A stretch of DNA of 64,000 nucleotides from Pseudomonas thivervalensis (GCF_001269655.1 NZ_LHVE01000013.1:1-64000), one strand, 5' to 3'; positions 8,367-16,399 are shown, numbered from the stretch's first letter. Notes: generated by a model from the letters alone, not told the origin. Translations and numbers: made by a program.

Positions 8367-8732
8367 TTAATCGACCAACTGGCAATGCAGCGCGTTGTCC
8401 AGGCTGCGCTCGATGTTGCGTAGCACCTGGAACGAACCGAACGTCACGGCTTTGGCTCGATGAGCCTGGATCAGCCGCCAGAAACCCTGCTCGCCACTTT
8501 CGAAGCTTCGAAGCGCCGCCTCGCCTGCCTCGCGGGTTTGCCATTGCAAATAGTTGAGCACGCGTCGGCCGTCGTCGCTGGCTTGGATACTGGCACTCAG
8601 GAACCCCTGGTGGTCAGTGGCCAGGCGCTCGGTCTGTTCCGACAAGGCGGTTACCAGCGCCTGCTGCCATTGAGGTTCGATGTCGAATTCCATCAGTTGG
8701 GTGAAACTGCGATTGTTCCTTGGCGATTGCAT
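8367..8732 (-). CDS. Antibiotic biosynthesis monooxygenase (ABM) domain protein
   Basis: 121 residues of a dimeric ferredoxin-like ABM fold: FDIEPQWQQALVTALSEQ, GFLSASIQASDDGRRVLNYL, QWQTREAGEAAL. Members include quinone monooxygenases, haem-degrading enzymes and proteins of unknown activity. It is divergent from soxR, and its promoter region has the 19-bp spacer expected of MerR/SoxR-activated promoters, so it is probably induced by redox-cycling compounds. An activity on quinones or similar redox-active molecules would fit but is inference. GGGGA precedes the ATG. Confidence 0.8.
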   Translation of the reverse strand: MQSPRNNRSFTQLMEFDIEPQWQQALVTALSEQTERLATDHQGFLSASIQASDDGRRVLNYLQWQTREAGEAALRSFESGEQGFWRLIQAHRAKAVTFGSFQVLRNIERSLDNALHCQLVD

Positions 8733-8781
8733 GAAAGGTCCCCTATGCAGGTCAGGCGGATCTTGCGATCCGAAGGCGTGC

Positions 8782-8812
8782 AGGGTAAAACCTCTAGTTA
8801 AGTCAAGGTCAA
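8782..8812 (-). promoter_or_regulatory. SoxR box inside a 19-bp-spacer promoter driving the ABM gene
   Basis: On the minus strand TTGACC (8807-8812) and TACCCT (8782-8787) are separated by exactly 19 bp, the overlong spacing that MerR-family activators correct by DNA distortion. The dyad ACCTCTAGTTAAGTCAAGGT (8790-8809) in the spacer resembles the SoxR box CCTCAAGTTAACTTGAGG. It lies 20 bp before the soxR start on the other strand, so SoxR would also sit on its own promoter region. Confidence 0.72.
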
Positions 8813-8828
8813 GCGGTTAATTGCAGCG

Positions 8829-9281
8829 ATGACGCAGATCGATCTCCACAAGGAACTCACCGTCGGCCAAGTAGCCGCCCGCAGCGGCGTGGCGGTCACT
8901 GCCCTGCACTTCTATGAGTCCAAGGGGCTGATCAAAAGCACGCGCAACCTGGGCAACCAACGTCGCTACCCACGGGGAGTATTACGCCGCGTGGCGCTGA
9001 TCAAGGTCGCCCAGCGCCTGGGCATTCCCTTGGCAGAAATCGGCAAGGCGTTGAACAACCTGCCGGACAACCGCGCCCCGACTGCCGCCGACTGGCAGGC
9101 TTTGTCGGCGCAGTGGAGCCGGGACCTGGACGAGCGCATCAACCAATTGATAGCGCTGCGTGATCGACTCAACGGCTGCATCGGCTGCGGGTGCCTGTCG
9201 ATGGAGGCTTGTCCGCTGCGCAATCAGGCCGATGTGCTGGGCCAACAGGGGCCAGGCGCTCATCTGCTGGAACAGTCCTGA
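8829..9281 (+). CDS. soxR: Redox-sensitive transcriptional activator SoxR
   Basis: 150-residue MerR-family activator. The N-terminal winged helix (about 10-80) begins LTVGQVAARSGVAVTALHFY, a dimer helix follows, and a [2Fe-2S] binding loop has Cys117, Cys120, Cys122 and Cys128 (CIGCGCLSMEAC). This is the same spacing as E. coli SoxR. Oxidation or nitrosylation of the cluster by redox-cycling compounds switches on target promoters. In Pseudomonas, SoxR directly controls a few genes rather than acting through SoxS. The divergent ABM gene with its SoxR box is the obvious local target. Confidence 0.95.
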   Translation: MTQIDLHKELTVGQVAARSGVAVTALHFYESKGLIKSTRNLGNQRRYPRGVLRRVALIKVAQRLGIPLAEIGKALNNLPDNRAPTAADWQALSAQWSRDLDERINQLIALRDRLNGCIGCGCLSMEACPLRNQADVLGQQGPGAHLLEQS

Positions 9282-9385
9282 AACGTTCGTCGGGCCCCGC
9301 GCCCAGCCATGGGGGCTGGCCTATAGTGGAGGGGCGCAAATCGACGAAGACTCTCTTCGCCTCCCATAACAAAAGGAGAAACGTC

Positions 9386-9847
9386 ATGGGCGTCAATGCC
9401 GTTCCCGAAGGTTTCCATAACATCACGCCCTACCTGGGCATTCAAAAAGCCGCCGAAGCCATCGACTTCTACAAAAAAGCCTTCAATGCCACCGAGGTCA
9501 TGCGCCTTTCCATGCCCGACGGCGGCATCGGGCACGCCGAGCTGCGGATCAACGGGCATCCGATCATGCTCGGCACGCCTTGCGAACAAGGCCCGCTGAG
9601 TAACCCGGACCCATCGCCATCGGTCGGCCTGCATCTATATGTCGAGGATGTGGACAGTGCATTTGCCCAGGCCATTGCCGCCGGTGGCAAGGTGATTTCC
9701 GAGGTCAAGGACCAGTTCTATGGGGATCGCACCGGCACCTTGAAGGATCCCTATGGGCATTTGTGGTTCCTGGCGACGCATAAGGAGGATCTGAGCCAGG
9801 AACAGATCGAGCAACGGGCCAGGGAAATGTTTCAACAGCAAGGCTGA
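9386..9847 (+). CDS. VOC family protein (PhnB/glyoxalase-like)
   Basis: 153 residues of the vicinal oxygen chelate fold in the PhnB-like subfamily: ITPYLGIQKAAEAIDFYKKAF, GGIGHAELRINGHPIML, VGLHLYVEDVDSAFAQA, and DRTGTLKDPYGHLWFLATH. Some family members are metal-dependent lyases or isomerases and others are drug-binding proteins; this subgroup has no well-settled activity. ATG 9386 is chosen because AAGGAGAA sits 5 bp upstream; the frame is open further upstream but without family similarity. Confidence 0.85.
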   Translation: MGVNAVPEGFHNITPYLGIQKAAEAIDFYKKAFNATEVMRLSMPDGGIGHAELRINGHPIMLGTPCEQGPLSNPDPSPSVGLHLYVEDVDSAFAQAIAAGGKVISEVKDQFYGDRTGTLKDPYGHLWFLATHKEDLSQEQIEQRAREMFQQQG

Positions 9848-9855
9848 CCAGCCCT

Positions 9856-9950
9856 GTAGGAGCTGTCGAGTGCAACGAGGCTGCGATCTTTCCCCAGACA
9901 CTTGAGTCCCAGCGAAACCTCAAAAGATCGCAGCCTTCGGCAGCTCCTAC
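9856..9950. repeat. Paired REP-like palindrome, family A (GTAGGAGCTG / GCTGCGATCTTT)
   Basis: An inverted pair: GTAGGAGCTGTCGAGTGCAA then GGCTGCGATC on the left, and GATCGCAGCC then GGCAGCTCCTAC on the right. The same family occurs at 21586-21676, 26651-26752, 35555-35650 and 37585-37688. It lies between convergent or unlinked genes. Confidence 0.85.
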
Positions 9951-10017
9951 CACGCGAAACATTTTCTTTCATCTTTCCCTTCAGGATTGCGATCACTCGT
10001 TCGTCTTAATTAGATGC

Positions 10018-10055
10018 AGCAGGCCGCGTCGGCAAAAGCCACGGTCTGCTTTTTT
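10018..10055 (+). terminator. Rho-independent terminator-like hairpin upstream of fpvG
   Basis: Stem AGCAGGCCGCG (10018-10028) pairs with CGCGG-like CCACGGTCTGCT (10039-10050) with one G-U pair and one mismatch, followed by T5-6 (10050-10055). It lies 170 bp past the VOC gene and 60 bp before fpvG, so it probably isolates fpvG from upstream reading. If a start site lies within the loop, the fpv transcript would not form it. Confidence 0.6.
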
Positions 10056-10116
10056 CGGTTCACGGTATTGCGAAGCCCGTAATACGGAACCTTTCATCGA
10101 ATCAAGACGTTCAATC

Positions 10117-11328
10117 ATGTCGAAGAAATCCCGCTCCAAACTCTGGTTCCTGGTCCATAGTTGGCTGGCATTGCCCATTTGGTTTTTCGTGCTCATCGTC
10201 TGCGTCACCGGCACCCTGGCGGTGGTCAGCCAGGAGATCGTCTGGCTGGCCAACCCCGACATGCGGGCCAGCAAGCCCTCGGACGACGCAACGCTGCTCA
10301 GCTATGACCAGGTGATCGCCGCGATCAAGCAGGCCCAGCCGCAAACCCAGGTACAAAGCATCATTCGCCCGGACGAGTCGCATTTTGCCCTGGAAGTCGG
10401 CGTGACCTACCCCGACGGACGCCCCGACACGGTCTACGTCAACCCGTACAGCGGCGTCGTCCAGGGCTCGGCGCCGACGTTCAACTTCCAGGCCTTCACC
10501 CGCGCCCTGCATGGCTGGTGGCTGGTGCCGTTCACCAACGGCTACAGTTGGGGCTGGTACCTGGTGTCGTTCCTGGGCCTGCCGTTGCTCGCGTCCCTGG
10601 TGACCGGGCTGGTGGTCTACAAGCGTTTCTGGAAAGGCTTCTTCCGTCCGACCCTGCGAATTCGCCATGGCGCGCGGATTTTCTGGGGGGATTTCCACCG
10701 GCTCAGCGGTATCTGGTCGATCTGGTTCATCGCGGTCATCTCCGTCACCGGCACCTGGTTCCTGATCCAGGCCTTGCTCGGCGACAACCAGATCTCCATT
10801 TCCAGCGAACCGGTCATCCCGGTGGTGGCCCGTGAAAACGTGCCGCTGTCCGCCGACGGCCTGCCGCCCGCGCAGGTGAACCTGGACCGGGCCATCGAAA
10901 TCGCCCGGCAACGCATCCCGGGACTGGAAGCGAGTTTCATCAGCCTGCCCGGCAATGCCTACAGCCACCTGGAAATCGGCGGCCGCGGTTGGTATCCGCT
11001 GATGTTCCAGACCGCCACCATCAACCCCTACAACGGCGACGTGGCCGCCTCACGGATGCTGTCGGACCGCACGACCCTGGAGTTCGTCACCGAATCCATG
11101 CGGCCCTTGCATACCGGGGATTTCGGCGGCCTCTGGATCAAGCTCATCTGGTTTTTCTTCGGTTTGATCCTGAGCATGATGGTCCTCAGCGGGCTGCTGA
11201 TCTGGACCAAACGCACGGCCCTGGCCACCGCCAATGCCTTCAAGCGCAGCCAGAAACCCACCCGTGGCGCCCGCCTCGCGCAGGCATTGCAGCCGTCCGT
11301 CCACCGCGAATCGGAGGGCAGCCTGTGA
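10117..11328 (+). CDS. fpvG: FpvG, PepSY-type inner-membrane ferric-pyoverdine reductase
   Basis: 403 residues, a PepSY-associated transmembrane protein with about four membrane helices (near 10-40, 145-170, 205-230, 350-375) and periplasmic PepSY regions between them. His residues in the helices (LVHSWLALP, ALHGWW, WGDFHRLSG, LHTGDFGG) are suited to haem or electron transfer. P. aeruginosa FpvG reduces iron bound to pyoverdine in the periplasm. The assignment rests on the family and on the gene order, which matches fpvGHJK-fpvCDEF in full. It is the first gene of the operon and overlaps fpvH by 4 bp. Confidence 0.87.
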   Translation: MSKKSRSKLWFLVHSWLALPIWFFVLIVCVTGTLAVVSQEIVWLANPDMRASKPSDDATLLSYDQVIAAIKQAQPQTQVQSIIRPDESHFALEVGVTYPDGRPDTVYVNPYSGVVQGSAPTFNFQAFTRALHGWWLVPFTNGYSWGWYLVSFLGLPLLASLVTGLVVYKRFWKGFFRPTLRIRHGARIFWGDFHRLSGIWSIWFIAVISVTGTWFLIQALLGDNQISISSEPVIPVVARENVPLSADGLPPAQVNLDRAIEIARQRIPGLEASFISLPGNAYSHLEIGGRGWYPLMFQTATINPYNGDVAASRMLSDRTTLEFVTESMRPLHTGDFGGLWIKLIWFFFGLILSMMVLSGLLIWTKRTALATANAFKRSQKPTRGARLAQALQPSVHRESEGSL

Positions 11329-11867
11329 ATTCGTCCAATACCGCTTCATCACCGTCGCGCCTGAGCCTGTTCTGGCATAAATGGCGCTTCCATCTCAACG
11401 TATTGTTGCTACTCATCCCCTTGGGGTTCATGCCCAAATACCTCTCCGAAGCCGCATTGTTCCGCGGTGATGCCGGGCTGGGCGAACGGGAAGTCGGCGA
11501 AGTCCAGGTCGGTCCCTGGAGCCTGCGCCTGGCGGAATTTCGTAACGAAGCCCCACGCGTCCAAGGGCCTGCCGGGCCGATGAAGCACTTCAACGCGGCC
11601 CTGTGCCAAAGCTGTATCGGCCAGGTCAAGGCCACCTACCTGCGAATTGGCAAGCCCCGTAGCCTGCGGGCCGCCGGGGTGATTTTCTTTGGCTCGCCCT
11701 ATCGCATGGGCGCCTTGTTGCCGGTCCCGCCAAAGACCCAGCCCGATGCCGAACTGTGGATAACCCTTGAAGGTTGGGACGGTTCGATGCATCAGGCCTC
11801 CATTCCCATGAGCCAGGCCTCCCCATCCACCGTCGCCTGGCTGAAGAACCAAGGAGCCAAACCATGA
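11325..11867 (+). CDS. fpvH: FpvH-like membrane-anchored protein of the pyoverdine iron-release operon
   Basis: 180 residues with one N-terminal membrane anchor (about residues 22-42, FHLNVLLLLIPLGFMPKYL) and a periplasmic remainder containing a Cys pair (ALCQSCIGQ). In P. aeruginosa FpvH supports FpvG in pyoverdine-iron reduction; its own activity is unclear. The start is GTG at 11325, overlapping the fpvG stop (GTGA), with GGAGGGC upstream. The Cys-x2-Cys and the many conserved small residues suggest a role in metal or electron handling, but that is inference. Confidence 0.78.
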   Translation: MNSSNTASSPSRLSLFWHKWRFHLNVLLLLIPLGFMPKYLSEAALFRGDAGLGEREVGEVQVGPWSLRLAEFRNEAPRVQGPAGPMKHFNAALCQSCIGQVKATYLRIGKPRSLRAAGVIFFGSPYRMGALLPVPPKTQPDAELWITLEGWDGSMHQASIPMSQASPSTVAWLKNQGAKP

Positions 11868-12190
11868 CCCTCCGCGCCTTATCCAAGGGCTTGGCGCTGC
11901 TGCTCTGCGCGGGCGCAAGCAGCAGCGTCCTGGCCCACAACCCGATGTGCGAGTGCAAGGCCATCGACGCCGAACAGATCCAATGCACCGGCGGCTTTTC
12001 CGACGGCAGCGGTGCGCCCGGGGTGACCCTGGACGTGATCGGCTATGACGAGACCATCCTCGTCCCGGGCAAGCTCGGCGCGGACTCGAAGCTGACCTTC
12101 AAGAAACCGAACGCCGAATTCTACGTGCTCTTCGACGCCGGCCCCGGCCACGTGGTGGAAATCGACCAAGCCGACATCGAGGCCCCATGA
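11864..12190 (+). CDS. fpvJ: FpvJ-like small periplasmic protein
   Basis: 108 residues with a cleavable signal peptide (about 1-25, ending SSSVLA). The mature protein starts HNPMCECKAIDAEQIQC, with three Cys and a His near the new N-terminus, followed by a small beta-rich domain with acidic end. FpvJ is a periplasmic member of the pyoverdine iron-release system in P. aeruginosa; a metal or haem chaperone role is possible. Starts ATGA-overlapped with fpvH and is itself overlapped by fpvK. Identity is by position and topology. Confidence 0.76.
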   Translation: MTLRALSKGLALLLCAGASSSVLAHNPMCECKAIDAEQIQCTGGFSDGSGAPGVTLDVIGYDETILVPGKLGADSKLTFKKPNAEFYVLFDAGPGHVVEIDQADIEAP

Positions 12191-12762
12191 GCAACGCCAC
12201 GACGCAAATCATCCGCCCCGCCGGGGCGGGCCATGAAACCCTGTACGTGTTGCTGCTGTGCCTGTTCATCGTACTGGTGGCCGGGTCCGTGGTGGCCTGG
12301 CATGGCAAAGTCGAGGACACCCCTCACCTGGCCTCGAACCAGCTCGACGCCCGCCGCGATCTCAGCGCCGCCGAGCAAGGCATCTATGCCGACCTGCGGG
12401 TGACCCTGGATGAAATACGCTTGCTGCGCGAAGACCAACCCACCCTGCCCAGCCCGCAAGCCCTGGCCGAGGAAGGCTTCGCGCCGTTCGCCCAGGACGC
12501 CAGTTCCGTCAGCCGCGGCGGCCACGCCTGGCAACAACTGCAGGACCGGGCCTACTTCGGCGCCAGTGCCAATTCGTCCGTGGCCGGTTCGTTTCTGATG
12601 CGCATCGGCGAAGCGTCCGACGCCGCCCCGGACATCTGGCTCAACCGCGGCACTGGCCTCGCGACGCCCCTCGCGCTGGACGACACCGCTCTGTCCGCCG
12701 CCGGCTGGCAACAGATCGTCGCGCAATTCGATGCCGGCGTAACCCGCCAGCACCGGCACTGA
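12187..12762 (+). CDS. fpvK: FpvK-like single-pass membrane protein (DUF6162-type)
   Basis: 191 residues with one transmembrane helix near the N-terminus (about 20-40, LYVLLLCLFIVLVAGSVVAW) and a periplasmic domain rich in Ala, Asp and Arg; it ends in His-Arg-His. It overlaps fpvJ by 4 bp. FpvK is reported as an inner-membrane partner of FpvG/H/J in P. aeruginosa. I recall this family as DUF6162 but could not check. No catalytic motif is evident. Confidence 0.75.
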   Translation: MSNATTQIIRPAGAGHETLYVLLLCLFIVLVAGSVVAWHGKVEDTPHLASNQLDARRDLSAAEQGIYADLRVTLDEIRLLREDQPTLPSPQALAEEGFAPFAQDASSVSRGGHAWQQLQDRAYFGASANSSVAGSFLMRIGEASDAAPDIWLNRGTGLATPLALDDTALSAAGWQQIVAQFDAGVTRQHRH

Positions 12763-12797
12763 CCCCACGCCTTCATTCGAGAGAAGACCGTTTGCCC

Positions 12798-13727
12798 ATG
12801 CCTATTGCATCCCAACGCCGACCCTTGCTGCGCTTGCTGTTGATCGGCCTGCTGGCCTGCCTGTTCACCTCGCCGGTGAGCGCCGAAACAGCCAAGCGCC
12901 TGCGCATCGGCATCACCTTGCACCCGTATTACAGCTACGTGGCTAACATCGTCGGCGACAAGGCGGAAGTCGTGCCGCTGATCCCGGCCGGTTTCAACCC
13001 CCACGCCTATGAGCCCCGGGCCGAAGACATCAAGCGTATCGGCGGCCTCGACGTGATCGTGCTCAACGGCGTGGGTCACGATGATTTCGCCGACCGCATG
13101 ATCGCCGCCAGCGAAACCCCGAACGTGAAGGTGATCGAGGCCAACGAGAACGTACCCCTGCTGGCCGCCACCGGCACGGCGGCCCGAGGCGCGGGCAAGG
13201 TCGTGAATCCGCACACCTTCCTGTCCATCAGCGCCTCCATCGCCCAGGTCAATAACATCGCCCGGGAGTTGGGCAAGCTCGACCCGGACAATGCCAAGGC
13301 CTACACCCAGAACGCCCGTGCCTACGGCAAGCGCCTGCGGCAGATGCGCGCCGCTGCCCTGGCGAAGCTGACCCAGGCCCCCAATGCCGAATTGCGGGTC
13401 GCCACCGTGCATGCCGCCTACGACTATCTGCTACGCGAGTTCGGCCTGGAAGTGACCGCCGTGGTCGAGCCGGCCCATGGCATCGAACCGAGCCCCAGCC
13501 AACTTAAGAAAACCATCGACCAACTGCGCGAGCTGGATGTGAAAGTGATTTTCTCGGAGATGGATTTTCCTTCCACCTACGTCGACACCATCCAGCGTGA
13601 ATCGGGGGTGAAGCTGTACCCGCTCTCGCACATTTCCTACGGCGACTACAGCGCCGAGAAGTACGAAAAGGAAATGGCCGGCAACCTCGACACCGTGGTC
13701 CGAGCCATCCAGGAGTCCGGCGCATGA
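12798..13727 (+). CDS. fpvC: FpvC, periplasmic metal-binding protein (ZnuA/TroA fold)
   Basis: 309 residues with a signal peptide (about 1-29, cleavage after SPVSA). Cluster A-I solute-binding fold with all the usual metal ligands: His69 (FNPHAYEP), His139 (VNPHTFLS), His205 (TVHAAYDY) and an acidic residue near FSEMDFPS. It lacks the His-rich loop of zinc-specific ZnuA, which suits Fe(II) binding. In the pyoverdine system FpvC accepts iron released in the periplasm. A TTG at 12792 in frame is an alternative start. It overlaps fpvD by 4 bp. Confidence 0.87.
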   Translation: MPIASQRRPLLRLLLIGLLACLFTSPVSAETAKRLRIGITLHPYYSYVANIVGDKAEVVPLIPAGFNPHAYEPRAEDIKRIGGLDVIVLNGVGHDDFADRMIAASETPNVKVIEANENVPLLAATGTAARGAGKVVNPHTFLSISASIAQVNNIARELGKLDPDNAKAYTQNARAYGKRLRQMRAAALAKLTQAPNAELRVATVHAAYDYLLREFGLEVTAVVEPAHGIEPSPSQLKKTIDQLRELDVKVIFSEMDFPSTYVDTIQRESGVKLYPLSHISYGDYSAEKYEKEMAGNLDTVVRAIQESGA

Positions 13728-14476
13728 CCGTCCAGGAACCCCTCACCCTGCAGCGCGTCGGCCCCTTGATTGCATTCGCCGAGGTCAGCCTGAACCTGGG
13801 TCGTACCACCATTCTCGACAGCGTGGCCTTCCAGGTGGAGCCCGGCAGCATTCATGCCCTGGTCGGCCCCAATGGCGGTGGCAAGAGCTCTCTGATCAAG
13901 ACCTTGTTGGGGCAAATGCCGCATCAGGGCCGTTTGAGCCTGCAATGGCCGGGTGAACCCGGGGTGATCGGCTACGTGCCCCAGGCGCTGGAGTTCGACC
14001 GCGGCTTGCCCATGACGGTGGACGATTTCATGGCGGCGATGTGTCAGCGGCGACCGGCGTTTCTAGGCTTGAGCAAGCATTACGCTGGCGCCATTGGCCA
14101 GGCCCTGGAGCGGGTCGGCATGCAGGACAAGCGCAAGCGGCGCATGGGCGCGCTGTCCGGCGGCGAGCGCCAGCGGGTGTTGTTGGCCCAGGGGTTGATT
14201 CCCTCGCCGCAATTGCTGGTGCTGGATGAACCGATGTCGGCCCTGGACGAGGCCGGTATCCAGGTGTTCGAACGCTTGCTGCAGGACTGGCGTCAGGCCG
14301 GGATCACCGTGCTGTGGATCGAACATGACCTGGAAGCCGTCGGGCGCCTGGCCGACCGGGTCACGGGACTGAATCGTCGGGTGCTGTTCGACGGCCCGCC
14401 ACGCCAGACCCTGACCCCGGAGCGACTGCTGACGCTGTTTTCCACCCATCCACGCACGAACGGGAGCGCTGCCTGA
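13724..14476 (+). CDS. fpvD: FpvD, ABC transporter ATP-binding subunit
   Basis: 250 residues, a metal-type ABC ATPase: Walker A GPNGGGKSS (48-56), signature LSGGERQRV (about 144), Walker B LLVLDEP and the switch His in WIEHDLEAV. It powers the FpvE permease in the inner membrane. Translational coupling with fpvC (ATGA) and fpvE (TGATG) shows one transcript. It belongs to the Zn/Mn/Fe ABC subfamily, and the fpv context points to iron freed from pyoverdine. Confidence 0.88.
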   Translation: MTVQEPLTLQRVGPLIAFAEVSLNLGRTTILDSVAFQVEPGSIHALVGPNGGGKSSLIKTLLGQMPHQGRLSLQWPGEPGVIGYVPQALEFDRGLPMTVDDFMAAMCQRRPAFLGLSKHYAGAIGQALERVGMQDKRKRRMGALSGGERQRVLLAQGLIPSPQLLVLDEPMSALDEAGIQVFERLLQDWRQAGITVLWIEHDLEAVGRLADRVTGLNRRVLFDGPPRQTLTPERLLTLFSTHPRTNGSAA

Positions 14477-15375
14477 TGAGTTATGAAGCCTTTCGTTTGA
14501 TGGTCCAAGGCTGGGCGTCGGCCGGTTACTTGCCTGAAGCGCTGGCGTACGGGTTCGTGGTCAATGCGTTGCTGGCCGGGCTGTTGATCGGCCCGGTGCT
14601 AGGCGGCCTCGGCACGCTGGTGGTGGTCAAGCGCTTCGCGTTTTTCTCCGAGGCGGTGGGCCATGCGGCGCTGACCGGGGTGGCCATCGGCATTTTGCTC
14701 GGTGAGCCCTATACCGGGCCTTACGGCAGCCTGTTCGGCTATTGCCTGCTGTTCGGCATCCTGCTCAATTACCTGCGCAACCGCACCGGCCTGGCGCCCG
14801 ATACGCTGATCGGTGTGTTCCTGTCGGTGTCCCTGGCCCTGGGCGCCAGCCTGCTGTTGATCCTGGCGGGCAAGATCAACGTGCACATCCTGGAAAACGT
14901 ACTGTTCGGCTCGGTGCTGACGGTCAACGGCAACGACCTGCTGGTGCTGGCGGTGGTCGGCTCGTTGGTGATGGCCCTGGCGCTGCCGCTGTACAACCGC
15001 ATCATGCTCGCCAGCTTCAACCCGCAACTGGCGGCGGTGCGCGGGGTGGCGGTCAAGACCCTGGACTATTTGTTCGTGGTCCTGGTGACGCTGATCACGG
15101 TAGCGGCGGTGAAAGTCATCGGCGCCATCCTGGTGGGCGCGTTGCTGGTGATTCCGGCGGCGGCGGCGCGCCTGCTCAGCCAATCATTGAAAGGTTTTTT
15201 CTGGTGTTCGGTGCTGATCGCCACCGTCAGCACCTTGTGCGGGATTCTCGCGCCCATTGTGTTCGACCTGCCAATCCCGTCCGGCGCCGCGATCATCCTG
15301 GTGGCCGGCATCGCCTTCGCCCTGAGCGCTATCGCCCGTGGTGTCGTCCCCAGCCTTAAAGGGAATCTTGGATAA
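14476..15375 (+). CDS. fpvE: FpvE, ABC transporter permease subunit
   Basis: 299 residues with about eight to nine hydrophobic helices, ZnuB/ABC-3 family: KRFAFFSEAVGHAALTGVA, the coupling region with the conserved AVGHA, and VKVIGAILVGALLVIPAAAA near residue 215. It forms the membrane channel with FpvD. The start codon shares one base with the fpvD stop, and its stop is directly followed by the fpvF ATG. Confidence 0.88.
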   Translation: MSYEAFRLMVQGWASAGYLPEALAYGFVVNALLAGLLIGPVLGGLGTLVVVKRFAFFSEAVGHAALTGVAIGILLGEPYTGPYGSLFGYCLLFGILLNYLRNRTGLAPDTLIGVFLSVSLALGASLLLILAGKINVHILENVLFGSVLTVNGNDLLVLAVVGSLVMALALPLYNRIMLASFNPQLAAVRGVAVKTLDYLFVVLVTLITVAAVKVIGAILVGALLVIPAAAARLLSQSLKGFFWCSVLIATVSTLCGILAPIVFDLPIPSGAAIILVAGIAFALSAIARGVVPSLKGNLG

Positions 15376-16269
15376 ATGGTTTTTTCATTGCGACAACTGA
15401 CCCTGGCCGTCGCGTTGTGCGGCGTGGCTGTTACCTCGTCATTCGCCAGCGAAAAGGTTCGTCTGCTGGCGTCTTTGCCGGTCACCTATGGATTGGGCGA
15501 GGCCTTGCTCAAGGGCACTGAGGTCAGCCTGGAGCGGGCCGCGCCAGACAATCTGCCGGGCACCCGCCAGAGCGCCTACTTCAGCGGCCGTGGCGCGCCA
15601 GCCTTGAGCAAACTGGCCCATGAGGCCGATGCTGTGATCGGCCTGCGCTCGCTGTGGCCGGACGATCCGCTGTACCCCATGGCCCGACGCAGCAATATTC
15701 GCATCGTCGAAGTCGATGCCGCGCGTCCGGTGGACGGCGCCCTGCCCGGTATCGCCGTGCAACCGGGCATGGCCGATGGGTTGGCGAGCCAGCCGTGGAT
15801 GGCCAGCCATAACCTGGGGCGCATGGCCGACGTGATCGCCGCCGACCTGGTGCGCCTGGCCCCGGCGGACAAAGCGAAAATCGACGTCAACCTCGCGGCC
15901 CTCAAGCAGCGCCTGCTCAAACTCAGCGCCGACAGCGAAAAACGCCTCGCCAGCGCCGATAACCTGAGCGTGGTCAGCCTGAGCGAGCATTTCGGCTACC
16001 TGATCAGCGGGCTCAACCTGGACGCCATCAGCACCGACACCCGGCCTGATGCCGAATGGACAACCGAAGCTCTCAAGCAGTTGAGTGCGACATTGAAAGA
16101 CAACGACGTGGCGCTGGTGCTGCATCATCGCCAACCCTCGGATGCGCTGAAGGCCGCCATCACTGAAGGAGGTAGCCAACTGCTGGTGTTGAGCACCGAT
16201 GGCGCCGATCCGGTGGCGGAGCTGGAAAGTAATGTAGGCCTGGTCGTCACCGCACTGACAGCAGGCTGA
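15376..16269 (+). CDS. fpvF: FpvF, second periplasmic binding protein, lacking one metal-ligand histidine
   Basis: 297 residues with a signal peptide (about 1-24). The fold is that of metal solute-binding proteins but divergent: the NPHAYEP region of FpvC is replaced by a stretch around TRQSAYFSGRGAPAL with no His, while the second (ASHNLGRM) and third (SEHFGYLIS) ligand positions are kept. In P. aeruginosa FpvF binds the siderophore complex together with FpvC, which fits loss of a complete metal site. Last gene of the operon, followed by a REP pair. Confidence 0.85.
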   Translation: MVFSLRQLTLAVALCGVAVTSSFASEKVRLLASLPVTYGLGEALLKGTEVSLERAAPDNLPGTRQSAYFSGRGAPALSKLAHEADAVIGLRSLWPDDPLYPMARRSNIRIVEVDAARPVDGALPGIAVQPGMADGLASQPWMASHNLGRMADVIAADLVRLAPADKAKIDVNLAALKQRLLKLSADSEKRLASADNLSVVSLSEHFGYLISGLNLDAISTDTRPDAEWTTEALKQLSATLKDNDVALVLHHRQPSDALKAAITEGGSQLLVLSTDGADPVAELESNVGLVVTALTAG

Positions 16270-16280
16270 CAGCAGATCCC

Positions 16281-16372
16281 CTGTGGGAGCGAGCTTGCTC
16301 GCGATGAAGCCAGCACACTCAACATCTTTGCCCGCTGACACACCGCCATCGCGAGCAGGCTCGCTCCCACAG
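16281..16372. repeat. Paired REP-like palindrome, family B (CTGTGGGAGCGAGC)
   Basis: Left arm CTGTGGGAGCGAGCTTGCTC then GCGATG; right arm CATCGCGAGCAGGCTCGCTC then CCACAG, about 45 bp apart. It sits between the convergent fpvF and prpF genes, where it may act as a bidirectional transcription boundary. Related copies are at 32697-32798 and (single) 36698-36727. Confidence 0.85.
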
Positions 16373-16399
16373 GTTTTGTGTTATTCCTGAAGTATCGAG

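Noticed and set aside
10117..16269. Zinc or manganese uptake operon
   Set aside because: The full gene order matches fpvGHJKCDEF, the first SBP lacks the ZnuA His-rich loop, and no convincing Zur box was found upstream.
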